Below the pieces are notes generated by a model, which did not search any database, was not told the origin of the DNA, and worked only from the letters and a program-made list of their open reading frames with translations. A stretch of DNA of 64,000 nucleotides. Origin: Neptunitalea lumnitzerae (GTDB lineage Bacteria > Bacteroidota > Bacteroidia > Flavobacteriales > Flavobacteriaceae). The position numbers were made by a program, and so were the translations under genes. The stretch is taken from contig NZ_BRVO01000002.1 of NCBI RefSeq assembly GCF_027924185.1, positions 868,001 to 932,000 on the forward strand, given 5' to 3'. Below are positions 55,086 to 64,000 of the stretch, piece by piece; within the stretch, counting starts at the first letter, position 1, and every line of letters starts with the position of its first letter.

Positions 55086-55264
55086 TTGTATTTCTTTTTT
55101 CGGCAAGGAACAAAATAAGTTGTCTATCCGCTGTTAAAGGGCAGTTAACATATTCCTAAGAAAACAAGTTTATTCACCTATAGGTAAATCATCACTGGAT
55201 TTCATATCAATTATCCAGTAAATTTTGTATTTTCATATTACAAACCAAATACAACTTAAAACAC

Positions 55265-55813
55265 ATGCATACACAATACAAAAAAGTATCGGAATCTGCG
55301 GTTACTTTTTCAGAACTTATGTTACCCTCTACTTCTAATTTTAACGGCAAAGTACATGGTGGTTATATACTATCTCTTATGGACCAAATTGCTTTTGCTT
55401 GTGGCAGTAAACACTCTGGCACCTATTGCGTTACTGCATCGGTAGACACTGTTAACTTCTTAAACCCTATAGAAGTAGGTGAATTGGTAACCATGAAAGC
55501 GTGTGTAAACTATGTAGGTAATACCTCTATGGTTGTTGGTATTAGAGTAGATGCCGAAAACATACAAACTGGGGTAGTAAAACACTGTAACTCTTCTTAC
55601 TTTACCATGGTTGCCCGTAGTGAAGCAGGTAAAAGTGTTCCGGTACCAGGGTTATTATTAACTTCTAAAAACGATGTACGAAGATTTACCAGATCGTTAC
55701 AATTAAAAGCCCTTTCTAAGCAACACAAAGCAATTACCAAAAACTTTAAGTTTGATATTATAGAAGCCGTAGAACAACTTAAAGATGAACGTGTAAAGAT
55801 TGATCTTTTATAA
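55265..55813 (+). CDS. Acyl-CoA thioesterase (YciA-type hotdog)
   Basis: 182 aa. The hotdog fold is seen from FNGKVHGGYILSLMDQIAF (residues ~22-40), with the Gly-rich helix and active-site Asp36. It is followed by TASVDTVNFLNPIEVGE and ~60 extra C-terminal residues. YciA-type enzymes hydrolyse medium- and short-chain acyl-CoAs in the cytoplasm. It stands alone and is closed by a hairpin terminator. Confidence 0.9.
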   Translation: MHTQYKKVSESAVTFSELMLPSTSNFNGKVHGGYILSLMDQIAFACGSKHSGTYCVTASVDTVNFLNPIEVGELVTMKACVNYVGNTSMVVGIRVDAENIQTGVVKHCNSSYFTMVARSEAGKSVPVPGLLLTSKNDVRRFTRSLQLKALSKQHKAITKNFKFDIIEAVEQLKDERVKIDLL

Positions 55814-55824
55814 AAAATAGCACA

Positions 55825-55852
55825 TAAAAAAAGAGGCTTAACGCCTCTTTTT
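55825..55852. terminator. Bidirectional intrinsic terminator
   Basis: AAAAAAAGAGGC / GCCTCTTTTTT hairpin with a 5 nt loop between the thioesterase gene and carB, which converge. Confidence 0.85.
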
Positions 55853-55874
55853 TATTTTATATAATGTTGTAATC

Positions 55875-58727
55875 TTATTTACTTAAATACATTTTTCTAC
55901 GAGCATATAAGTTATAAAACTCATCATCTTTAAGACTATCTATAAACAAGATACTCTCTCCGGTACTCTTCATTTCAGGTCCTAAGTTTTTATTTACTTT
56001 AGGGAACTTATTGAAAGAGAATACAGGTTGTTTAATAGCATACCCTTCTAATTCAGGTTTAAAATCAAAGTCCTTAATTTTCTTATCGCCTAACATTACT
56101 TTAGTAGCATAGTTTACATAAGGCTCTTTGTATGCTTTCGCAATAAACGGAACCGTACGTGATGCTCTTGGGTTTGCCTCAATGATGTACACTACATCAT
56201 CTTTCACAGCAAACTGAATGTTTATTAAACCAACAGTATTTAACGACAAGGCAATTTTTCTGGTATGATCTTTAATTTGTTGTAACACTAAATCTCCTAA
56301 GTTAAACGGAGGTAATGTAGCGTTAGAGTCACCCGAGTGAATACCACAAGGCTCAATGTGCTCCATAATACCTATAATGTACACATCTTCACCGTCACAA
56401 ATAGCATCTGCTTCTGCTTCAATAGCACCATCTAAATAGTGGTCTAACAATAACTTGTTATTAGGAATGCTCTTAAGTAAGTCTACAACATGTGCTTCTA
56501 ACTCATCCTTATTAATAACAATCTTCATTCCTTGTCCTCCCAACACATAAGACGGACGTACTAATAGAGGAAAGTCTAGCTCATCTGCAAGTTTCAAAGC
56601 TTCATCCGCAGTTTCTGCTACACCAAATTTAGGATAAGGAATATCGTTTTCAGCTAACAATGTAGAAAAGCTACCACGGTCTTCTGCTAAATCTAATGAT
56701 TCAAAGCTGGTACCAATAATTTTAATACCGTACTTATCTAATTTCTCGGCTAATTTTAAAGCCGTTTGCCCACCTAACTGAACAATAACACCTTCTGGTT
56801 TCTCATGACGAATAATATCATAAATATGTTCCCAGAATACCGGCTCAAAGTATAATTTATCAGCCGTATCAAAATCGGTAGAAACGGTTTCAGGGTTACA
56901 GTTAATCATAATGGTTTCGTAACCAGCTTCAGCCGCTGCTAATACACCATGCACACAGCAGTAATCAAATTCAATACCCTGTCCAATACGGTTAGGTCCT
57001 GAACCTAATACTACTATTTTCTTTTTATCAGACACTACACTCTCGTTCTCTACAAAGGTTTGACCATCTGGTGTAGTAACTTCGCTTTCAAATGTTGAGT
57101 AATAATAAGGTGTTGCTGCCTTAAACTCAGCCGCACAGGTATCAACCAATTTGTATACACGGTTAATTCCTAATTCTTCACGCTTATTATATACCTGGCT
57201 CTCTAAACATCCTAACATATGGGCAATCTGGCGGTCACCATATCCTTTTTGTTTAGCCTCTAATAATAAATCTCTGTTTAAGGTATCTATAGTATAGTTA
57301 GAAATTTCTTTTTCTAAAAAGTATAGTTCTTCATATTGCTTTAAGAACCACATATCTATTTTAGTAATTTCATGAATACGACTTAATGGTATCCCCATTT
57401 GAATAGCATCATAAATTACAAACACACGATCCCAAGAAGCATGTGCTAACTTATCTAAAATTAAGTTATAATCTTTATATCCTTTACCATCGGCACCTAA
57501 ACCGTTTCTCTTTATTTCTAAAGACTGGGTAGCTTTGTGTAACGCCTCTTGGAAAGAACGACCAATACCCATTACTTCACCAACCGATTTCATCTGAAGT
57601 CCTAAAGTTCTGTCAGATCCTTCAAACTTATCAAAGTTCCATCTTGGTATTTTTACAATAACATAATCTAAAGTAGGCTCAAAAAGTGCTGAAGTAGATT
57701 TTGTAATTTGGTTTTCTAACTCGTCAAGAGTATACCCTATAGCTAATTTAGCTGCAATTTTTGCAATAGGATATCCTGTTGCTTTAGAAGCTAATGCAGA
57801 AGAACGCGATACACGAGGGTTAATCTCAATGGCAATAATATCTTCATTATCATCTGGGCTTACCGCAAACTGTACGTTACATCCTCCGGCAAAATCACCA
57901 ATACTACGCATCATATGAATTGCCATATCACGCATTTTTTGGAAAGTTCTATCACTTAAAGTCATAGCAGGTGCTACTGTAATAGAATCTCCTGTATGGA
58001 TTCCCATCGGATCCATATTTTCTATGGTACAAATAATTACCACATTATCATTATCGTCACGTAAAAGCTCAAGCTCATACTCTTTCCAACCTAATAAAGC
58101 CTTATCAATCATTACCTCATGGATAGGTGAAATTTCCAATCCACGTGTTAACAATTCGTCAAACTCGTCTTTATGATGTACAAAAGAAGCACCAGCCCCT
58201 CCTAAAGTAAACGATGCTCTAATTACTAATGGGAAACCAAATTCCTGAGCAATTTCTTTTCCTTTTAAGTAAGAAGTTGCGGTTGCCTGAGGCGCCATTG
58301 GAATTCCGATTTGTAACATTAATTCACGGAACTTCTCACGATCCTCGGTAATATTAATAGCGTCAATATCAACACCAATAATTTCTACTCCAAAATCTTC
58401 CCAAATACCTTTTTCATCTGCCTCAATACACAGGTTCAAAGCTGTTTGTCCACCCATTGTTGGTAGAACAGCATCAATATTTGGATGTTTTTTAAGTATT
58501 TCTACAATAGACTTTGTAGTTAAAGGCTTTAAGTATACATGATCTGCCATAGAAGGGTCAGTCATGATGGTAGCAGGGTTACTATTAATAAGTATGGTTT
58601 CAATACCATCCTCTCTTAATGAACGTAACGCCTGAGAACCAGAATAGTCAAATTCGCAAGCTTGACCAATAATAATTGGTCCTGATCCGATAAGTAATAT
58701 ACTCTTAAGGTCTTTTCTTTTTGGCAT
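55875..58727 (-). CDS. carB: Carbamoyl-phosphate synthase large subunit
   Basis: 950 aa from the ATG at 58727 (MPKRKDLKSILLIG), the usual Bacteroidota length; the frame extends another 15 codons without merit. Two homologous ATP-grasp halves are visible, each opening with a nucleotide-binding GSGP motif (LIGSGPIIIGQ and VLGSGPNRIGQ) and containing EINPRVSRSSAL and EANPRASRTVPF. The C-terminal allosteric domain found in E. coli CarB is mostly absent, consistent with the shorter length. It makes carbamoyl phosphate for pyrimidine and arginine synthesis. carA is not in the window. Confidence 0.96.
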   Translation of the reverse strand: MPKRKDLKSILLIGSGPIIIGQACEFDYSGSQALRSLREDGIETILINSNPATIMTDPSMADHVYLKPLTTKSIVEILKKHPNIDAVLPTMGGQTALNLCIEADEKGIWEDFGVEIIGVDIDAINITEDREKFRELMLQIGIPMAPQATATSYLKGKEIAQEFGFPLVIRASFTLGGAGASFVHHKDEFDELLTRGLEISPIHEVMIDKALLGWKEYELELLRDDNDNVVIICTIENMDPMGIHTGDSITVAPAMTLSDRTFQKMRDMAIHMMRSIGDFAGGCNVQFAVSPDDNEDIIAIEINPRVSRSSALASKATGYPIAKIAAKLAIGYTLDELENQITKSTSALFEPTLDYVIVKIPRWNFDKFEGSDRTLGLQMKSVGEVMGIGRSFQEALHKATQSLEIKRNGLGADGKGYKDYNLILDKLAHASWDRVFVIYDAIQMGIPLSRIHEITKIDMWFLKQYEELYFLEKEISNYTIDTLNRDLLLEAKQKGYGDRQIAHMLGCLESQVYNKREELGINRVYKLVDTCAAEFKAATPYYYSTFESEVTTPDGQTFVENESVVSDKKKIVVLGSGPNRIGQGIEFDYCCVHGVLAAAEAGYETIMINCNPETVSTDFDTADKLYFEPVFWEHIYDIIRHEKPEGVIVQLGGQTALKLAEKLDKYGIKIIGTSFESLDLAEDRGSFSTLLAENDIPYPKFGVAETADEALKLADELDFPLLVRPSYVLGGQGMKIVINKDELEAHVVDLLKSIPNNKLLLDHYLDGAIEAEADAICDGEDVYIIGIMEHIEPCGIHSGDSNATLPPFNLGDLVLQQIKDHTRKIALSLNTVGLINIQFAVKDDVVYIIEANPRASRTVPFIAKAYKEPYVNYATKVMLGDKKIKDFDFKPELEGYAIKQPVFSFNKFPKVNKNLGPEMKSTGESILFIDSLKDDEFYNLYARRKMYLSK

Positions 58728-58768
58728 TGTAATATAGTTGTGCAGATTAAAAAATGGGATTTCAAGGT

Positions 58769-58802
58769 ACAAAAAAGGTGTTACTCTTAAAAAAGTAACA
58801 CC
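58769..58802 (-). terminator. Intrinsic terminator of rpmH
   Basis: GGTGTTACT / AGTAACACC hairpin with a minus-strand T-run, 30 bp past the rpmH stop. Confidence 0.8.
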
Positions 58803-58831
58803 CTAAATATAAACAATTATGCTATATCATA

Positions 58832-58990
58832 TTATTTCTTATGTCTTGGCTCAGATGAAACAGATAGTTTCTTTCTTCCTTTAGCTCTTCTACTGGCAAG
58901 CACCTTTCTTCCATTGGCAGACGCCATTCTTTCTCTAAAACCGTGCTTGTTTCTTCTTTTTCTTTTCGATGGTTGAAATGTTCTTTTCAT
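58832..58990 (-). CDS. rpmH: 50S ribosomal protein L34
   Basis: 52 aa, highly basic, starting [18 protein letters not shown], the unmistakable L34 sequence, with [20 protein letters not shown] downstream. L34 is a small late-assembling protein of the large ribosomal subunit. The ATG at 58990 lies 73 bp after a canonical promoter. There is no adjacent rnpA, and carB is separated from it by a terminator. Confidence 0.97.
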   Translation of the reverse strand: MKRTFQPSKRKRRNKHGFRERMASANGRKVLASRRAKGRKKLSVSSEPRHKK

Positions 58991-59062
58991 TTTGTAATAT
59001 CTTTATTAACCGCTTATCTTAGTATTAGTGTGTACGAACCAGCCTTATCCAAAAGCTGGGCG

Positions 59063-59093
59063 CAAATATACAAAGAGTTTTATTTTTTACAAA
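59063..59093 (-). promoter_or_regulatory. Canonical promoter of rpmH
   Basis: -33 TTTG (59090-59093), 19 nt spacer and -7 TATATTTG (59063-59070): a textbook Bacteroidota promoter, useful as a reference for the others in this window. Confidence 0.85.
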
Positions 59094-59126
59094 TCATAAA
59101 GTAAAAATATTTTTCATTGTTTTTAG

Positions 59127-59134
59127 TATCTTTG
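59127..59134 (+). promoter_or_regulatory. -7 promoter box of the TPR membrane protein gene
   Basis: TATCTTTG matches TAnnTTTG, 26 bp before the start at 59161. A -33 box is not evident. Confidence 0.45.
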
Positions 59135-59160
59135 CCAGCCTAAAAAAGTAATACCAAATT

Positions 59161-59676
59161 ATGTTCAATAAAAATTTAAAAATAGTAATTGCAGCACTCA
59201 TATTTGCATGGGCTGTATACCAATTTATAGAAGGCAATATAGGAAATGGAATTGCACTTATATTCTTAGCGGCATTTTTTATATTCTTATACTTTAGAAA
59301 CGAGTTTATTTTACTTGCATTTTTACAAATGCGTAAACAAGATTTTGAAGCTACTGAAAAATGGTTAGACAAAATTAAAAACCCAGAAGCTGCTCTTATT
59401 ACCAAACAACAAGGATACTACAATTACTTAAAAGGGATATTAAATTCTCAAAGAAATCTTACCGTTGCAGAAAAGTATTTTAAAACAGCTATTAAGTTAG
59501 GGCTTTCAATGGATTATGATTTAGCTATGGCTAAATTAAGCTTGGCTGGTATTGCAATGCAGAAAAGACGTAAAAGAGAAGCTACTTCACTTTTAGCTGA
59601 AGCTAAGAAGCTAGATAAGCAAAATATGCTTACAGATCAGATAAAAATGATGCAACAACAGCTTAAAAGAATATAA
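59161..59676 (+). CDS. Membrane protein with TPR-like repeats
   Basis: 171 aa. Two N-terminal membrane helices (about 8-22 and 30-46) are followed by a cytoplasmic helical region with TPR-like units (residues ~75-165), for example AEKYFKTAIKLGLSMDYDLA. It resembles small Bacteroidota scaffolds whose partners are unknown. It is divergent from rpmH across a 170 bp gap that holds both promoters. Confidence 0.75.
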   Translation: MFNKNLKIVIAALIFAWAVYQFIEGNIGNGIALIFLAAFFIFLYFRNEFILLAFLQMRKQDFEATEKWLDKIKNPEAALITKQQGYYNYLKGILNSQRNLTVAEKYFKTAIKLGLSMDYDLAMAKLSLAGIAMQKRRKREATSLLAEAKKLDKQNMLTDQIKMMQQQLKRI

Positions 59677-59851
59677 ATTAAAAGCTAAACGTTTTTTTAA
59701 ACTTACACTTTAAAACTTAACACAAATTTATTTCTAGCTTAATTTTTGGGTCGAAAATCGATAAAATTATATTTTTACGCCTTTTTTTTGATAAATATAT
59801 AATTTCAATCTGTTTTTTGCATATCTTTACAAAAAATTTAAAACCCAAGAA

Positions 59852-60544
59852 ATGAGACAGTTATTATCTATCGGTATATTTATGCTGTTTGGTGCATCGT
59901 TTGCCCAAACTCATGACAATACTATGTTACTGTCAGATGCCTTAGTAAACTCAGGATTAAAGTACCAACAAGAGTGCAGCAAAGCCATGTTATATAACGA
60001 TATGGAGCGCGTAAATTTCTTGTTTGATTCTATTACTAACATCTATTTAAAGGGTACTTATTTTGATGATTTTGAAATCAAAAAATTTAGTGGTAAAGAA
60101 ATATCTTTAAGAAAGTTTGACAAACCTGTAATGCTAATCACCTTAACTACTTGGCATTTATTAACCGAGGGAGAAGTTAGAGCTATCAATGAATTAGCAA
60201 ACAAATACCATAAAGATATAGAGTTTGTAGTACTGTATTGGGGTAACAAAAGAGCCGCAAAAAAAGCTAGTAAAATATTTAACTCACATCTTAAATTCAC
60301 TTATTTTGACGAAAGAGATAACAAAGGAGCTTATATTGTTGGTAAAATCAAGCATATATTTGGTTTCCCTACCTTCTTTTTCTTAAACTCAGACATGAGT
60401 ATTATTTCTATTGACAGAGGTGGACTTAAAAAACCTTTCTATACAGAACAAGATTTAGTATATGAAGCTAACTTTAATAAGCACTTTAGCTTTATTAAAG
60501 AATTACTTGTAAATGTAAAGAATACAGGAGTGGTTACTAATTAA
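59852..60544 (+). CDS. Secreted thioredoxin-like protein lacking CxxC
   Basis: 230 aa with a signal peptide ending at GASFAQ (residue ~19). Residues ~70-215 form a thioredoxin-like fold: VMLITLTTWHLLTEGEVRAI stands where the CxxC segment should be, followed by EFVVLYWG and the cis-proline motif FGFPTFFFLN. With both cysteines replaced it cannot act as a thiol oxidoreductase and is more likely a binding or scaffolding member of the TlpA/AhpC-like group. It is divergent from cls. The start codon follows a near-consensus TATCTTTA box. Confidence 0.8.
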   Translation: MRQLLSIGIFMLFGASFAQTHDNTMLLSDALVNSGLKYQQECSKAMLYNDMERVNFLFDSITNIYLKGTYFDDFEIKKFSGKEISLRKFDKPVMLITLTTWHLLTEGEVRAINELANKYHKDIEFVVLYWGNKRAAKKASKIFNSHLKFTYFDERDNKGAYIVGKIKHIFGFPTFFFLNSDMSIISIDRGGLKKPFYTEQDLVYEANFNKHFSFIKELLVNVKNTGVVTN

Positions 60545-60565
60545 TTCCTATCCTCTATCCTCGTT

Positions 60566-62023
60566 TTATAATAAAGGTGCAAATAAACGCATGGCAGATT
60601 CTTTTATCTTCTGTCTAATTCCTCTATTTTTCCATTCTTTAAAATCTATTTGCTTACACTCTTTTAGGTCTTCATTAAAATGTGATACCATGGTTGCTGC
60701 ATTATCTTTATTGTAAACCAAAGCATTAATCTCAAAATTTATATTAAAGCTTCTGTAATCCATATTAGAAGTACCTATTGTAGAAAAAACGCCATCTACC
60801 ACCATGGTTTTAGCATGCACAAATCCTTTGGTATATAAAAATATCTTCACTCCTGCCTCTAATACTCTTTCAAAATAAGAAGCACTTGCATATTGAGCAA
60901 TTTTAGAGTCTGAAATTTCAGGCACAATTATTCTAACATCTACCCCACTCTTAGCAGCTACTTCTAAAGCTGTAAGCATTTCGTCATTCGGAATAAAATA
61001 TGGAGTTGTTATGTACACGTAGTCTTCGGCCAAATTAATAGCTGTAAATATAGCTTCCATAATATTAGCCCAATCGGTATCTGGTCCGCTTGCCGCAATT
61101 TGAATGGCAGTTTGCGTATCAATTTCACATTTCGGAAAATGAAATCGTTCTATTTGAAACTTTTCTTCAGTTACAAAGTCCCAAGTCATAAAAAAGTGCA
61201 TTTGCAACGATCCTACTGCTTGCCCCTCTATTCTAACATGCGTATCTCTCCAATACCTAGGGTTTCTACCATTGTAATACGTATTAGAAAGATTCACCCC
61301 TCCTAAATATCCTATTTGCCCATCTATAATTGCTATTTTTCTATGATCTCTGTAATTAAGTTTACTGGTAAACTTAGGAAAATATACTGGCATAAACGGG
61401 TTATACTCTACACCACTAGCCGTCATTCTATCTAACGTAGCATTAGACAAGCTACTACCAACATAATCATAACTAAGCTTAACCTCTATTCCGTTTTCAG
61501 CTCTTTCACACAAAGCGTTAATAATATCTAACCCAGTCTCATCATCTTTTAAAATATAATATTCCAGATGTATAAACTGAGACGCTTTAGAAATATCCTC
61601 TACAATTCTAGGTACGGTATTTTCACCATTTCTAATAACCTCTATAGTATTACAACTAGTTAAAGGAGCATCTTTACACGAATTTAAAAGTTTAATTAGC
61701 TTTACTTTTCCTTCAAGAAAATCTTCTTCTATCTCACTAAGTAATTCATCGTCTAACTTTAATTCTTCATTATACTTTTTAATAGTAGATTGATTAAGAA
61801 TATGCTTTCTTCTAAATAATTTTTGCTTTCTATATTCTTGACCAAAAAGATAATAAACAATTAAGCCCACCAATGGCAACACCATTAAGACTATTAAGTA
61901 CGTTAATGTTTTGGTAGGATTACTATTTTTCAACAACAATGTACCAGCAGCAACTATAACTAACGCATAATTGATAATTAAGATTATCTGCCAAGTAGTT
62001 AGGCTTATAAAAAGTGCTATCAT
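60566..62023 (-). CDS. cls: Cardiolipin synthase
   Basis: 485 aa. Two N-terminal membrane helices (about 12-30 and 40-58) precede two phospholipase D HKD motifs, DHRKIAIID (His227) and VHAKTMVVD (His403). This is the bacterial ClsA-type layout. It joins two phosphatidylglycerol molecules to cardiolipin at the inner membrane. The ATG overlaps the stop of the lytic transglycosylase gene (ATGA at 62020-62023), so the two are translationally coupled. Confidence 0.95.
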   Translation of the reverse strand: MIALFISLTTWQIILIINYALVIVAAGTLLLKNSNPTKTLTYLIVLMVLPLVGLIVYYLFGQEYRKQKLFRRKHILNQSTIKKYNEELKLDDELLSEIEEDFLEGKVKLIKLLNSCKDAPLTSCNTIEVIRNGENTVPRIVEDISKASQFIHLEYYILKDDETGLDIINALCERAENGIEVKLSYDYVGSSLSNATLDRMTASGVEYNPFMPVYFPKFTSKLNYRDHRKIAIIDGQIGYLGGVNLSNTYYNGRNPRYWRDTHVRIEGQAVGSLQMHFFMTWDFVTEEKFQIERFHFPKCEIDTQTAIQIAASGPDTDWANIMEAIFTAINLAEDYVYITTPYFIPNDEMLTALEVAAKSGVDVRIIVPEISDSKIAQYASASYFERVLEAGVKIFLYTKGFVHAKTMVVDGVFSTIGTSNMDYRSFNINFEINALVYNKDNAATMVSHFNEDLKECKQIDFKEWKNRGIRQKIKESAMRLFAPLL

Positions 62024-62958
62024 CTTTTACTTAGATAAGCCCCTTTCTCTGGTATTTCTATGTAGTATACCTTTCTAGATTTATTGTTTAAGTACGTATC
62101 TCTTAACCAAGGGTTATGCACCTTTAGTATTTTGTAGTTAATATCAAATTTTTTAGAAAACGCTACAAAGTCTTTCACAGCAGTATCTACCTTTACCTCA
62201 TAAGAAGGAACTTCTTTATATAAATCCGACTTCTCAAACTGAAATCCATATTTATCAGGGTTGGACATAATTTCTTTAATTGCCAAAATTCTGAATACAT
62301 ATCTTCCAGTTTCAGCACCCAATAATAAGTCATAGTAATTAGACGCCTCTTGACGCTCTAATTGATTACTTATACCACTTTGTCCTGCATTGTAAGCCGC
62401 AGCAGCCAATGTCCAACTACCTAAACGCTCTTTTGCATCTTTTAAATACTCACAAGCAGCCTCCGTTGCTAGCTTTAAATTATAACGCTCATCTACGTTA
62501 CTATTTACCTCTAACCCGTATTCTCTAGCAGTACTTTCCATAAACTGCCAAAAACCTTTAGCCCCTGCAGGGGAAGTAACATTTTGCAAACCACTCTCTA
62601 TAACTGCCAAATATTTAAAATCATCTGGCACACCATGTTTCTTTAAAATAGGCTCTATTACAGGAAAGTATTTTTCGCTACGCTTAAACAACAGTAAGGC
62701 ATTTGACTGCCAATATGTATTTACTAACAGCTCTCTATCTATACGCTCTAAAACTTCCGGATCATCAGTAGGCATTAATTCTCCAGAAAAAGATAAACTA
62801 TCAGGAATTTGTAAAGCATAAATTTTTGTGATTTCTTCTTTCGTATCATTTTCTTTGTCAGGGGCGTGCTCTCTTGTATCACTCACGGCATTAATTAAAA
62901 CAGCTGCCAATAATACAACACCAACTCCTCCTGCTATTTTTTTCAAGGGTATTAACAT
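62020..62958 (-). CDS. Membrane-bound lytic transglycosylase (MltD/SLT type)
   Basis: About 312 aa from the ATG at 62958; the longer frame starts at a TTG. An N-terminal membrane anchor or signal (about 6-24) is followed by the SLT domain, with the catalytic Glu in AVIESGLQN (near residue 117), GAKGFWQFMESTA and AAAAYNAGQSG. It cleaves peptidoglycan glycan strands to 1,6-anhydromuropeptides. No LysM repeats are present. It is coupled to cls by a 4 bp overlap. Confidence 0.92.
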   Translation of the reverse strand: MLIPLKKIAGGVGVVLLAAVLINAVSDTREHAPDKENDTKEEITKIYALQIPDSLSFSGELMPTDDPEVLERIDRELLVNTYWQSNALLLFKRSEKYFPVIEPILKKHGVPDDFKYLAVIESGLQNVTSPAGAKGFWQFMESTAREYGLEVNSNVDERYNLKLATEAACEYLKDAKERLGSWTLAAAAYNAGQSGISNQLERQEASNYYDLLLGAETGRYVFRILAIKEIMSNPDKYGFQFEKSDLYKEVPSYEVKVDTAVKDFVAFSKKFDINYKILKVHNPWLRDTYLNNKSRKVYYIEIPEKGAYLSKR

Positions 62959-62989
62959 AAGCAAAATTTATAGGGTTATTTCAAATATA

Positions 62990-63655
62990 CTAAATACTTG
63001 TAATCAAAGATGGTAAATGTTCGTTAAACCATTTAAAACGGTTAATAATCATAACGTGCGTACCCCCTTTTACTGTAATGCAGTCTTTAATTCTATGTAT
63101 AGGGAAAACTTTATCGTTATCACCTTGAATATGAACCACTGGTACAGGGTGCTTTTGTTTCCAATTTATAATGGTATCTAATGCCCAATCAATATATTGT
63201 TTATCACTAACCGATAGATACATTTTATAAAGTTCCAATCTATCACTAACAGTTTCTCCAAAAGCATACTTGGCAAGTAGCTCAATATTACTTACTAACC
63301 TTGTTGGCAATAACTTATGTAAATGTGTTATTCTAGAAAAATGCATTCTTGAAGGCATTTCAGACTCATGTTTAATACTACTTATTAAAATTACTTTCCT
63401 AGTTTTAATAATATTAGCCATTTCCTGAACTAAAATTCCACCAAATGAAACCCCAATTAACACTGGGTTTTCTTCTTTTATACTTTCAGTAAGTCGTTTT
63501 GCATATACCTCAATGGGTTCTTTTTTCTCAGGAATTAACCATTCCAAGTAATGAACATCATAGGTTTCTTCTGGCAATTCTATATGATCAAAAATTTTTT
63601 TATTAGCAGCCATTCCAGGCATAAAATAGACCGGAATTTTCTTTTTAACACTCAT
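62990..63655 (-). CDS. Alpha/beta-hydrolase
   Basis: 221 aa. The nucleophile elbow GVSFGG near residue 70, the acid in HIQGDNDKVFP and the His in VKGGTHVMI complete the catalytic triad. There is no signal peptide. Small hydrolases of this kind include esterases and thioesterases. The substrate is unknown. It is upstream of the lytic transglycosylase gene by 31 bp and may be in the same transcript. Confidence 0.85.
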   Translation of the reverse strand: MSVKKKIPVYFMPGMAANKKIFDHIELPEETYDVHYLEWLIPEKKEPIEVYAKRLTESIKEENPVLIGVSFGGILVQEMANIIKTRKVILISSIKHESEMPSRMHFSRITHLHKLLPTRLVSNIELLAKYAFGETVSDRLELYKMYLSVSDKQYIDWALDTIINWKQKHPVPVVHIQGDNDKVFPIHRIKDCITVKGGTHVMIINRFKWFNEHLPSLITSI

Positions 63656-63856
63656 AAAATCAATTCTAACTTACTATATCTGAGATTTTTTGTAAATTTG
63701 TATTGTAAAAGTAGTATAATATCCTAAAACATTTAGCGGCACTTCCAAATGTTAACAAACATTTTGGTGTAGTAATACCTCATGTAAGGTATCTACTATT
63801 TGCTTTTTCAAGCAGATTATACTGTTTTCAATAGTTAGATAACACATAATCCATAT

Positions 63857-64000
63857 ATGATGAGTTTAGAAATTAATGATAATGATTTTTTACGTCAGTT
63901 TGAAGTAGAAATAAATGGAGAACTTGCTAAAATTGAATACGCTTTACAAGAAAAAAAGGTATTCTTAACAAAATTAAGCATCCCTGAAGATGCTGAAGAT
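63857..64000 (+). CDS. GNAT-type N-acetyltransferase (YidJ/NATD1-like), 3' end outside window
   Basis: 48 residues are visible, starting with two consecutive ATG codons at 63857 and 63860. FEVEINGELAKIEYAL followed by KVFLTKLSIPED matches the start of the small COG2388 acetyltransferase-like family. The catalytic and CoA-binding half lies past the window end, so the call rests on the first strands only. Confidence 0.6.
   Translation, partial: MMSLEINDNDFLRQFEVEINGELAKIEYALQEKKVFLTKLSIPEDAED

Overview
The window is AT-rich and carries several marks of a marine-type Flavobacteriaceae (Bacteroidota) chromosome. Promoters have the Bacteroidota -7 box TAnnTTTG. Start codons lack Shine-Dalgarno sequences. 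The genes include a sulfonolipid (capnine-type) pair, Rhs debris, DUF3667, and Bacteroidota-type primase and integrase families. The species cannot be read from the sequence.

Layout. 1-17.1 kb is mostly core: a partial COG0523 metallochaperone GTPase behind a promoter covered by palindromes, an OmpA-domain protein, typA, kdsA, an outer-membrane protein, the candidate capA/capB pair, an S9A oligopeptidase, an FGE-sulfatase-fold protein, an NlpC/P60 peptidase, a thiolase and a 7TM-HD phosphohydrolase. At 17.26-17.54 kb a Ser-Pro-Arg tRNA operon has been the target of integration.

17.5-26.94 kb is a complete 9.4 kb integrated element. It is bounded by a 46 bp direct repeat of the tRNA-Arg 3' end and has arm-type repeats at both ends. 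It encodes an integrase, an excisionase-like HTH protein, an SF3 helicase, a toprim/primase-like protein and an 867 aa unknown cargo protein. No conjugation or virion genes are present, so it looks like a satellite or minimal integrative element.

27-33.5 kb is an array of Rhs C-terminal toxin cassettes with their putative immunity genes. The cassettes are separated by an 86 bp repeat that carries a terminator, and several toxin tips are broken (frameshift, in-frame TGA) while the neighbouring immunity-type genes remain open. A MvaI/BcnI-type restriction-modification pair follows (33.5-36.1 kb). Then comes a string of small unknown genes, endonuclease V and gene remnants separated by structured intergenic repeats (36.1-41.2 kb), and a few membrane proteins (41.2-43.6 kb).

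43.9-50 kb is a probable copper-acquisition operon: MbnH-like di-haem enzyme, MbnP-like lipoprotein, an OprC/NosA-type TonB receptor with CxxxM and HxM motifs, a Met/His-bearing lipoprotein, and two paralogous small cysteine proteins. 50.3-52.1 kb carries a Mrr-type restriction enzyme with a second possible nuclease. 52.2-64 kb returns to core genes: an octahaem cytochrome with TPRs, thioesterase, carB, rpmH, cls, a lytic transglycosylase and others.
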